From Bacillus fonticola (lineage in GTDB: Bacteria; Bacillota; Bacilli; Bacillales; JC228), in assembly GCF_012955605.1 (NCBI RefSeq), contig NZ_CP052135.1, positions 2,740,711-2,804,710 of the forward strand: a stretch of 64,000 bases of DNA, in the 5' to 3' direction. The notes beneath the pieces were generated by a model. The model made no database searches and was not told the DNA's origin. It saw only the letters and a list, made by a program, of their open reading frames with translations. Every line of letters starts with the position of its first letter. Position 1 is the stretch's first letter. The position numbers and the translations under genes are program-made. Positions 45,739 to 53,942 of the stretch are shown piece by piece.

Positions 45739-46824
45739 TCATTGTGGTGATAAATTACGTATTTGTTTTCGTTGCATGTACCGTTTGAGCAAAGGTGTCA
45801 CAACGAGCAGGATGAAGAAAATTCGAAACAGATGGAAGCTCGTCACGATCGCCAAGTCCCCATCAATCGCGATGGCTGTAATACTCATCTCTGTAACACC
45901 ACCTGGAGCCACCGAAAGAAAGCTATCACGAAAGCTAAATCCAAACCATTTAGAAAGCGCACCTGCTATAGCAAGACACGCTACAATTAAGGAGATATTT
46001 GTAAACACTGTATCTCGTATAATACGCCACGTAAACATAGATTTATCTAGTCGCATACTTACGCCTAGATGGGCACCGAGCAATAACTGGGCAGTCGCAG
46101 TAACACCCCCCGGAATTTGCATGTCGGCAGGAATTCCGGCAATTTGCCCTACTGCAACAAGCAACATAGGAACGAGTAAATACGGAATGGGAAGGCCTAT
46201 CTTTTTCCCTAGTATAATACCAATAGGCATCCCGATGACGAGGACAAGCAGCATCGAAGGCTCTACAAATAGTTCCGTGATCTTCACTACATTCACATCG
46301 CTAGTGGCACCCGATCCATTGTCCCCATAAATAGCATACGCAATCAATGGCACGACAAGTATAACGAGCAAGATTCGGAACGTCTGCATGAAAGCAACAA
46401 GGGATTCGTTCGTTTCCTCAAGCTCTTCAGCTACGATCACCATTTGACTCAACCCACCTGGAAAGCTACCAAGCAAGGCAGTACTCTTTGAAACACCTGT
46501 GTGACGGGCGTATAAAAGGGCTAATCCGACTGAGAAGCCAATCAATATTAACGTCGTCATCATCATATATGGCAACAGGACTCCCATTTGTGCTGCAGCC
46601 TGCTTTGTAAAAGCACTCCCCAATTGGATCCCGAGAATGAGGAGACCCACACTACGAAGCAACGCCGGCCAATGTAACGCTATATTTGGCTTCCACAGTT
46701 TTACGATCAATAGCGCCAACAAAGGCCCCAATAACCATGGAAGTACCACCCCTATGAAACTCGCAGTTACCCCTGAAACTACTGCGATAACGAACGTAGT
46801 GAGAACCGCCTGAACCGACCTCAT
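45739..46824 (-). CDS. AbrB family membrane protein (putative transporter)
   Basis: Polytopic membrane protein, 361 aa, with about ten hydrophobic segments. It belongs to the AbrB/putative ammonia-monooxygenase family (PF05145 type), visible as a duplicated layout: WLLGPLLALLIV with GLLILGIQLGSAFT in the first half and GKKIGLPIPYLLVPMLLVAV in the second, plus the GSFPGGLSQMVIVAEE motif repeated as SVAPGGVTEMSITAIA. The ATG at 46824 is six bases from GGAGGG; an ATG two codons earlier abuts the ribosome-binding site. It probably transports a small solute; the substrate is unknown. The gene remnant lies downstream, the large tandem array upstream. Confidence 0.85.
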   Translation of the reverse strand: MRSVQAVLTTFVIAVVSGVTASFIGVVLPWLLGPLLALLIVKLWKPNIALHWPALLRSVGLLILGIQLGSAFTKQAAAQMGVLLPYMMMTTLILIGFSVGLALLYARHTGVSKSTALLGSFPGGLSQMVIVAEELEETNESLVAFMQTFRILLVILVVPLIAYAIYGDNGSGATSDVNVVKITELFVEPSMLLVLVIGMPIGIILGKKIGLPIPYLLVPMLLVAVGQIAGIPADMQIPGGVTATAQLLLGAHLGVSMRLDKSMFTWRIIRDTVFTNISLIVACLAIAGALSKWFGFSFRDSFLSVAPGGVTEMSITAIAIDGDLAIVTSFHLFRIFFILLVVTPLLKRYMQRKQIRNLSPQ

Positions 46825-46912
46825 GCCCATCCCTCCATTCCTTTATTTTAGCACAGGACACAAAGGGAATTGCTTAGAAATTTCGAGTTCCGTAATATTC
46901 AACAGATTTGTT

Positions 46913-47810
46913 TCCTGACCGCGGATATCTGCCCCTGACCGCGGATATCTGCCTCTGATCGCGGATATCTGCTCCTGATCGCGGATATCTGCCCCTGATC
47001 GCGGATATCTGCTCCTGATCGCGGATATCTGCTCCTGATCGCGGATATCTGCCCCTGACCGCGGATATATTCTCCTGATCGCGGATATCTGCTCCTAATC
47101 GCGGATATCTGCTCCTGATCGCGGATATCTGCTCCTGATCGCGGATATATTCCCCTGATCGCGGATATCTGCTCCTGATCGCGGATATATTCCCCTGATC
47201 GCGGATATATTCTCCTGATCGCGGATATCTGCCCCTGATCGCGGATATCTGCTCCTGATCGCGGATATATTCCCCTGATCGCGGATATCTGCTCCTGACC
47301 GCGGATATATTCTCTTGATCGCGGATATCTGCTCCTGATCGCGGATATCTGCCCCTGACCGCGGATATATTCTCCTGACCGCGGATATCTGGCCCTGATC
47401 GCGGATATATTCTCCTGACCGCGGATATCTGCTCCTGATCGCGGATATATTCCCCTGATCGCGGATATATTCTCCTGATCGCGGATATCTGCCTCTGATC
47501 GCGGATATCTGCTCCTGATCGCGGATATCTGCTCCTAATCGCGGATATCTGCTCCTGATCGCGGATATCTGCTCCTGACCGCGGATATCTGCTCCTGATC
47601 GCGGATATATTCCCCTGATCGCGGATATCTGCTCCTGATCGCGGATATCTGCCTCTGATCGCGGATATCTGCTCCTGATCGCGGATATCTGCTCCTGATC
47701 GCGGATATCTGCTCCTGACCGCGGATATCTGCTCCTGATCGCGGATATCTGCTCCTGACCGCGGATATATTCCCCTGATCGCGGATATCTGCTCCTGATC
47801 GCGGATGTTC
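46913..47810. repeat. 20-bp tandem array, about 45 units
   Basis: Forty-four full 20-bp units from 46921 to 47800 plus partial units at both ends. Main consensus GCGGATATCTGCTCCTGATC with a second unit type GCGGATATATTCCCCTGATC, intermixed without obvious order. GCGGATAT is nearly invariant; the third position from the end alternates ATC/ACC. The 98-residue frame across it only restates the 20-bp period. It lies between two genes on the same strand. Confidence 0.96.
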
Positions 47811-47815
47811 AGCCT

Positions 47816-48154
47816 GTCCTAACGTATGCACGACCCCAGTATCAGTTTTACATCACTATTTCCTGTTTGATCAAACGTTTAATGAAAACCTTTTCTAACG
47901 AGAATGGATAAGTTGTGAAGACACACTCTTTAATCAGTCGTTTAGTTAGGAAATATAGTGTGAAGCAACAAAATACGCCAAGTTTAACTACTACTGGAAA
48001 TGGGTTTTGTGGCGCTGAACGACGATGCCTGCATCATGTCGCGGATCCCTCTCTCCCTGAACGCAAATTCAGCTCCCGCGTCGTCAATTCTGCAGCTGAT
48101 CATGCAGATTTCTATCACGCGCGTTGATCTCGATTGCTGCTTATTACTCCATAA
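47816..48154. other. Intergenic stretch between array and vpr-like gene
   Basis: About 340 bases with no credible gene. The part from about 48005 to 48135 is noticeably GC-richer (TCGCGGATCCCTCTC, CACGCGCGTTGATCTCG) and looks like a foreign or repeated fragment, with no ORF of note. Confidence 0.4.
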
Positions 48155-48190
48155 TAAAAAAAACGAACCCGCATAATGGCGGATTCGCTC
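48155..48190 (-). terminator. Terminator of the Vpr-like protease gene
   Basis: On the minus strand GCGAATCCGC and GCGGGTTCGT pair over six bases (one G-U), followed by eight T. Confidence 0.88.
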
Positions 48191-48203
48191 TTTACAGAGG
48201 TGC

Positions 48204-51200
48204 TTATTTCTGTGGTCCTTTTCCTGGGTTATCTGGTTTACCAGGTCCTTTTCCTGGGTTATCTGGTTTACCAGGTCCTTTTCCTTTTCCCGGATTAGGT
48301 ACTCTTTCTTTATCGCCTTTTGGTGGTTTTTCGCCCTCTTTTAGCTTGTAGAGTTCCACCGTTTTTGCTGTTTTGTTGCCGGCGACATCTGAGACTTCAA
48401 ATACAAATACGTTTTCACCTTCTGCAAGTTCTAGCTCAATATCTTCAAAAGTTTTTTCGAAGGCACGCATTTCAAATGGTTGCTCAAATTGCTGGAAGAA
48501 TAGTTCGTTTCCGTTCAAATAGAAGCGGATTTCGTCGAAGTTGTCTTTTACAGTCACATCTACGACGGGGTTTGCTTCTTTGTATTTAACGTACGTTTTA
48601 GATGAGAGACCATCGATTTCTAGTTCTGGTCCTGTCGAATCAACAAAGATGGTACGTTTAAAGTCAAATGCGTTTCCAGATGCATCTACTGCTTCAACCC
48701 GGAAGTCTTTGACACCGTCTTCAAATGTCAGCGTCGTGTCAAATTCATATACACCGGCTTCTTCGTTGTACGTAAATGGAATGTCTTGGTCTGCAATCGT
48801 TAACTTCGCCAGTTCCCCTTCTTCTTCCACAGTTCCAACGAAGTTTAATTCATTTGTGTTATATACAGATAGTGTTTCAGGCTCTGTCAAACGAACGATA
48901 GGAGCTACACGGTCATCTCCTACCGTGACTTCACTTGCTACCTCGTTTCCAGCAAAGTCAACGGCTACCACACTATACTCTGCGTCAGCAGATGCTCCTT
49001 CAGGGAGATCAAGCTCTGTTTGTTCTGCAGAATAGAGTTCAGGTAGTGCAGTTCCATCTGCTACAAGCATGTAATACGCAACGCCTGAGCCGCCTTCATT
49101 GTCTACTGCTTGCACAGTAAATGTGTTCTCTTCTGGATTAAACGAAGCAGTTACTTCTGGTACAACCGTGTCTACCTGGACAGGAAGTTGGAAGTTTTGC
49201 CATTCTCTTGTTTCATCCAAACGAGCACGCACTTCATAAATATAGTCTCCGTCTTCAGCTAGCTGCCCATTAATGTTCCCGTCCCATGCACGACCCGGAT
49301 CTAGCGAGTACGTTGGGGCGAGTCCACTATCATAATAGTGCTTGCGTAGATCGAATTCTGAGCGAATCGTTCTGAGTGCATTGCCTTCTTCATCTAGTAC
49401 GCGTACTTCCGCTTGCTCTGCGTTTCGCAGGAGTGAAATGATTCCAATAATTTGATCCTGTACGCCATCTCCGTTCGGCGAAATGGCCAAGTTTTCTTTC
49501 GTGTAGCTACCGTCTACTGGATTGTAACCAAGGTAGTAATAGCCTCCACTGCTGTATACTGCGCCTGCAGCTCCATAGAAAGACTCTTCATCATACACCG
49601 TACCGTCAAAAATGTTCGGGTCGTTCCAGTCTCCTTTGAAGCCCATGTAAGGAACATTCAATGTAGGGTTCGTGTCTGCTGGATCTGTAAATGTGACAAA
49701 CCCTTCTACAAAGTAACCATTTTCAAACACGTCTTCTACAGGAACAGTAGCTTCAAAGTTTCCAGTAATAGATGGCTCAACTACTTTAGCGTTTGTTACA
49801 TCAACTGTTACCTTCACTTTGCGCTTTTGCCCTGCTTTTAGCGTTACCGTTTCAGTTTCTTGACCATTAATGGTAATTACCGCATCGGCTAATGCTTGTG
49901 CTTCTAAGCCGTCAGCATCCCAACCAAGTGAACCGTAAGCAGCCAAATCAGTTTGAATATTTGCTGTTACGTCATATGTCACTTCTTCATTAGAGAAGTT
50001 CTCTAGCTCAAGATCAAAGCCAAATTGGTCTCCAACCTCTTTCAAAGCTACTTTCGCTTCTCCAGTTTCTTTGTTCGTGACCATAGCTGGTGTAGACAAT
50101 GCACTGTTTAGTTGCATCACGCCTGCCCCTTGGCGACGTGGGGAGTATGGTAGGTCCCAAGCGAAAGCACTGTTAACAGCTCCTTTATCGATAAGTGGTG
50201 ATGCTGTGTTCATCATAATATTTTTCGCGCGAAGCATACGGTCATAACCTTCTAAACCAAATTCCCCGTCAATGCGTTGGTACACAAGAGCAGATCCACC
50301 GGCAACGTGCGGGGCTGACATGGATGTTCCACTCATGATTCCGTACTGGTTGTTTTCCAAAGTGGATAAAATTTGTCCACCTGGTGCAGTGATTTCAGGT
50401 TTGAAATCAAGATTTGGTGTGGTTCCCCAAGAAGTGAAAGAACTCATTTTGCCAGCTTCACTATTTAGTGCTGTTATTTTTTCTCCCGCAAAGGTGACTT
50501 GCACTTGTTCTCCGGCTGTTAAAGAAGCGGCCAATTTGTCCCCATCGGATTTGCTCATGAACAAATGAGGAATCTCAATCGCCGGATCGTCCGCCATATT
50601 GATCGTACCGTCCGTGTTGTTATAAATGAAGACACCAGCTGCCCCTGCCGCTTGTGCATTCAATGTTTTAGCAGTGAAATTAAATTCTCCACGTTGAATG
50701 AGCGCAAATTTCCCTGTAAAATCCTTCCCTTCAAAGTCAGCTGGTGTGCCTAATCCTGCGTAGACAAGATCAAATGTCTTCTGTTCCAGCGTGTTCGGGT
50801 CAACTGTTCCTGACACGTTGTAGCCAGCTTGACCTGCTTCAGCGCCTGCTGTGTAGTTGACAGCGTCTAGTTCAACATATGAGTTTTCTAGAGAGGCCAC
50901 TTGTAAAGAATCGTATGCGATACCAGGCGATCCGACAACACCGATGTCTGGGTTTTCTGCCCAAGGATTCGCCCATCCATTTCCGAAGTTTGCTGAGTTC
51001 CCACCCGAAATGGCCATCATAATTCCGTTTTCTGTCGCACGTTTGATCGCTTCTTGTTCAGGTGAATCTGCCGATACGAACCCAGCTGTTGAACCAAGGC
51101 TCATATTAAGGACGTCCGCACCTAGGTTGATCGCGTCGTCAATCGCCTTAATGTAGATGTCTCCGTATGTGGTTTGCACTTCTGGATCATTCCCAAACAC

Positions 51201-52064
51201 TTTCAATGCCAGTAGTTGCGCTTCCGGTGCGATCCCTTTGATTCCACCATTTTCTTCGTCACCGTTAGCCCCTGCAATTCCACTAACGTGCATCCCATGC
51301 ATGGAAGCTCCTGGTGCAATATCACGAATCTCTTGGTTATCGTCCATGTAGTTATAACCGTATGGAACTTTCGCAGTACGGAACGTTCCCGGTAGATTGA
51401 AGGCTTCAGCGGCTTCGTTCACTTCTGCTTCTGTTAAAGCTCCTGTCGAGTCATCGGTTAATACCATGTCGCGATGGGATGGGTCTAGTCCCGTATCAAT
51501 GATTCCAATTACCATGCCTTCCCCTTTAAACCCGTAATCGCGCCATGCGGATTGTGCTTCAACAAGTTCTTTAGAATACTTCATTTCTGGTGTTGCTTCA
51601 GGACGTTGATACTCATTTGTAATCGATACTTCCGCAACTCCAGGAATTTCCTTCAGGGCTTCTATGTCTTTGAACGAGACATCTGCACTGAATCCGTTGA
51701 CAATAGTTGTAAAGCTCTCGTATTCTTTGAGCTTTACCCCTTTGTCTTTCGCTTTCGATTTAGTAGCTGCTTGCCCTTTTAATTTGTCAGCTTTCATTTT
51801 GTCTTTCGCTTGTTTCGGTAAATCCTTGAATTTTTTCCCTTGCCGTGTTGCCTCTGCGATGGATGGTTCGTCCTCCATCTCGACAACTACACGAACAAGC
51901 TCGTTCGGATCAAACTGTGGATTAGGCTTTACTTCATTTGATACTGGATTCGGCGTGCGGTCCTGGGGTGTTTTATTATCTAGCTGTGCCCCCGAAACTG
52001 CACTGGATAGCATCATGAGGAATGCCATCGCTAACACTGTGATTCTACTTAGCTTTCTCTTCAA
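48204..52064 (-). CDS. Vpr/lactocepin-like secreted subtilase
   Basis: Very large secreted serine protease, 1286 aa. Signal peptide about 1-26, an I9-type inhibitor/propeptide region (about 55-155), and an S8 domain with Asp190 (IGIIDTGLDPSHRD), His256 in HGMHVSGIAGA (Met for Thr, usual in the lactocepin/C5a-peptidase branch), an inserted PA domain (about 430-520), and Ser581 (MSGTSMSAPHVAG). Fn3-like and other Ig-like beta domains follow, including AISPNGDGVQDQIIG and VEAVDASGNAFD modules. The C-terminus is a Pro-Gly-Lys repeat tail (NPGKGPGKPDNPGKGPGKPD). The TTG start has GGGGAGG upstream. It probably digests extracellular peptides or surface proteins; there is no SLH or sorting motif. Confidence 0.93.
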   Translation of the reverse strand: MKRKLSRITVLAMAFLMMLSSAVSGAQLDNKTPQDRTPNPVSNEVKPNPQFDPNELVRVVVEMEDEPSIAEATRQGKKFKDLPKQAKDKMKADKLKGQAATKSKAKDKGVKLKEYESFTTIVNGFSADVSFKDIEALKEIPGVAEVSITNEYQRPEATPEMKYSKELVEAQSAWRDYGFKGEGMVIGIIDTGLDPSHRDMVLTDDSTGALTEAEVNEAAEAFNLPGTFRTAKVPYGYNYMDDNQEIRDIAPGASMHGMHVSGIAGANGDEENGGIKGIAPEAQLLALKVFGNDPEVQTTYGDIYIKAIDDAINLGADVLNMSLGSTAGFVSADSPEQEAIKRATENGIMMAISGGNSANFGNGWANPWAENPDIGVVGSPGIAYDSLQVASLENSYVELDAVNYTAGAEAGQAGYNVSGTVDPNTLEQKTFDLVYAGLGTPADFEGKDFTGKFALIQRGEFNFTAKTLNAQAAGAAGVFIYNNTDGTINMADDPAIEIPHLFMSKSDGDKLAASLTAGEQVQVTFAGEKITALNSEAGKMSSFTSWGTTPNLDFKPEITAPGGQILSTLENNQYGIMSGTSMSAPHVAGGSALVYQRIDGEFGLEGYDRMLRAKNIMMNTASPLIDKGAVNSAFAWDLPYSPRRQGAGVMQLNSALSTPAMVTNKETGEAKVALKEVGDQFGFDLELENFSNEEVTYDVTANIQTDLAAYGSLGWDADGLEAQALADAVITINGQETETVTLKAGQKRKVKVTVDVTNAKVVEPSITGNFEATVPVEDVFENGYFVEGFVTFTDPADTNPTLNVPYMGFKGDWNDPNIFDGTVYDEESFYGAAGAVYSSGGYYYLGYNPVDGSYTKENLAISPNGDGVQDQIIGIISLLRNAEQAEVRVLDEEGNALRTIRSEFDLRKHYYDSGLAPTYSLDPGRAWDGNINGQLAEDGDYIYEVRARLDETREWQNFQLPVQVDTVVPEVTASFNPEENTFTVQAVDNEGGSGVAYYMLVADGTALPELYSAEQTELDLPEGASADAEYSVVAVDFAGNEVASEVTVGDDRVAPIVRLTEPETLSVYNTNELNFVGTVEEEGELAKLTIADQDIPFTYNEEAGVYEFDTTLTFEDGVKDFRVEAVDASGNAFDFKRTIFVDSTGPELEIDGLSSKTYVKYKEANPVVDVTVKDNFDEIRFYLNGNELFFQQFEQPFEMRAFEKTFEDIELELAEGENVFVFEVSDVAGNKTAKTVELYKLKEGEKPPKGDKERVPNPGKGKGPGKPDNPGKGPGKPDNPGKGPQK
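48221..48280. repeat. 30-bp in-gene tandem repeat encoding the Pro-Gly-Lys tail
   Basis: Two exact 30-bp copies (48221-48250 and 48251-48280) in the 3' end of the protease gene, encoding GKPDNPGKGP-type decapeptides. The identity at DNA level suggests length changes by slippage. Confidence 0.9.
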
Positions 52065-52461
52065 TCCTCTTTCCTCCCCTATGCTGTAAGGTTTTGAAAA
52101 TTACATCTATTATCCTATCACCTATACTACTTATTTACTAGTAACCTTTGACACAGTATCCCGCGACAAACTTCTATGAAAATCGTCACATTTTTCCACC
52201 TATTTCGCAAATCAAAATAATAATAGGTCTATTCACCCATATCCAAAGTGGTATCCGAATAGTTTCCAAGACTGGGTACCTAGTTGTATGCACTTACAAT
52301 GTCGAATTTTTATGTGTAAAACGTTATACGTTGTCGAAATATTTTTCTATTAGATAAAGGTTTTGTCAGGTGTTGGAAAACATTTGATGATGTCTTTTGT
52401 GGAAGAATAGAAGGTAAGCAGGTTTGTAAACCTATTGATCGAATAGTTAATGGATTCATGC
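52065..52461. other. Intergenic stretch upstream of the Vpr-like gene
   Basis: About 400 AT-rich bases. The promoter of the protease gene should lie in the first 150, but no convincing pair was found. A small palindrome AGGTTTGTAAACCT occurs at about 52421. No gene was found. Confidence 0.4.
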
Positions 52462-52497
52462 AAAAGACGCTTTCCATATAGTTCGAAAAGCGTCTTA
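52462..52497 (-). terminator. Terminator of the AEC transporter gene
   Basis: On the minus strand AAGACGCTTT and AAAGCGTCTTTTG form a ten-base stem with U-rich end, starting a few bases after the stop. Confidence 0.8.
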
Positions 52498-52501
52498 TCC
52501 A

Positions 52502-53431
52502 TCATGGTGTAACTGGGACGATTGAAAACAAAATAGGCAAAGTGACAATGCTTAACAAGGTTGTCACGAGCGTTACGGCAGACACAGCGTTCGGTTCAAT
52601 CTGAAATTGCACGGCAAACATCGTCATATTTGCCGCTGCCGGTAACCCCGCTACAATCATAAAGACGGAAACGAGTAACGGATCCATTCCGAAATCTACG
52701 GTTGATAGGAGGATGATAACGATAAGTGGTGAAATGATCATTCGAAACGTTACGCCGGAAGAAAAGATCGTCCAATCGAGTTGGCGAAATTGGATATTGG
52801 CTAGTTGCATGCCTAATGCGATCATCACAATGGGGATCGCTGCATCGGCAATTAATGAAATCGGCTGTAACACTACATTTGATAAGGTCCAACCGGTTAT
52901 TTGCACGGTCCATCCTAGGATAACTGCATATAAAATTGGCATTTTGGCTACTTTTTTCAAAGCAAGGACTGCCACATCTTTCGTGGATCCTTTCGCCTCA
53001 TTTGAACCATACGCTGTTAAAAAGAGGCCAACCGTATTCATTAGGATAGACTGAATCACCATAATGAAAATAGCGTATGTTGCGGCAGCATCACCATACG
53101 TAAACAGTAGTAATGGCACGCCATAATTCCCACTATTCATGAAAGCTGACGAAGCAAGCACCGCAGTAGTCTTCGTACGTCCTAACTTTCTAAACCACCC
53201 AAATGCTAGACCCATAGCTAGTAAGACAAAACAAAGAACTAAGCAGTATATGAGAATATAATAAGCATCATTTGTGAGTGGATTTTCATAGAACGTCAAA
53301 AAGGCTAGAAACGGATACAAGCAATATATGGATAGCGTTGACATTTGCTTTACATCAAAGGAGAAAACCTTTTGAGCGAGAAATCCTACTGCAAAGATGC
53401 TAATGACTGGTAATAATACGCTGAAGTACAC
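52502..53431 (-). CDS. AEC (auxin efflux carrier) family transporter
   Basis: Membrane transporter, about 309 aa with ten hydrophobic segments in two halves. Family landmarks are the broken helix near SSAFMNSGNYGVPLLLFTYG and the C-terminal MIVAGLPAAANMTMFAVQF. Bacterial AEC proteins often export or import dicarboxylates such as malate; the substrate here is not known. The frame begins with a TTG at 53437 only two bases from AAAGGGG, so I use the GTG at 53431, eight bases away. It has its own terminator and no operon partner. Confidence 0.85.
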   Translation of the reverse strand: MYFSVLLPVISIFAVGFLAQKVFSFDVKQMSTLSIYCLYPFLAFLTFYENPLTNDAYYILIYCLVLCFVLLAMGLAFGWFRKLGRTKTTAVLASSAFMNSGNYGVPLLLFTYGDAAATYAIFIMVIQSILMNTVGLFLTAYGSNEAKGSTKDVAVLALKKVAKMPILYAVILGWTVQITGWTLSNVVLQPISLIADAAIPIVMIALGMQLANIQFRQLDWTIFSSGVTFRMIISPLIVIILLSTVDFGMDPLLVSVFMIVAGLPAAANMTMFAVQFQIEPNAVSAVTLVTTLLSIVTLPILFSIVPVTP

Positions 53432-53437
53432 ATACAA

Positions 53438-53942
53438 GACCCCTTTCGCTCTCTACTCTTCAGTGTAGCACAGAGACCGCGTTCAATGGACTTAATTTGC
53501 CATGACAAATATGGTGAGTTTAGCGTTTGAATGACTGTTTTGCCTGAATGCCCGAAAAGGAGTGCACTTGGAAAGGTTACGTGTTTACTACAATTAAAAC
53601 AAGCCCACCCCACCAAAGTGGGATGAGCTATAGAAACGAAGCATGTTGTTAGCAGTAAACCGCTGGAATAAGCGAAGGACGCAAAAAAGTGTGTGTGATC
53701 CACCATTTTGCAAAGGAAGAATGCGAAATGGAATGGTCAAAGAGTTTCCGTCTCTACATGACCGTTACGTCCATCGTTAAACGTCATGCATTCATTTCCT
53801 CGTAGCCCAACTGTTTTCGGCAGTTTGGTAGAAACTTCTCAGACCTTATCACTGAGACTATACGAGCACATATTGTGAATTTCACTAGTATATCGGGCAG
53901 AACGAGTTTCGTCAAGCGTTACAATTTGATATTTCGTATAGT
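53438..53942. other. Intergenic stretch with a hairpin, no gene seen
   Basis: About 500 bases between the AEC gene and recQ. It contains a terminator-like hairpin at 53602-53629. No ORF with a ribosome-binding site was found on either strand; a 106-codon minus frame overlapping the AEC start was rejected. The part between the hairpin and recQ (about 300 bases) is unexplained and could be a recQ 3' UTR or a small RNA. Confidence 0.4.
53590..53629 (-). terminator. Terminator-like hairpin downstream of recQ
   Basis: On the minus strand AGCTCATCCCAC pairs with GTGGGGTGGGCT using two G-U pairs that work only in that orientation, followed by TGTTTTAATTG. This orientation preference supports a minus-strand transcript ending here. 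Confidence 0.55.

Noticed and set aside
46913..47810. CRISPR array
   Set aside because: The units are contiguous 20-mers with only small variation and no unique spacers; the same holds for 14434-14773.
47535..47831. 98-residue repetitive protein
   Set aside because: The frame is just the 20-bp array read in triplets (60-bp period); it has no ribosome-binding site.
53386..53706. 106-codon minus-strand ORF
   Set aside because: It overlaps the AEC gene start and runs through the terminator-like hairpin; no ribosome-binding site was seen.
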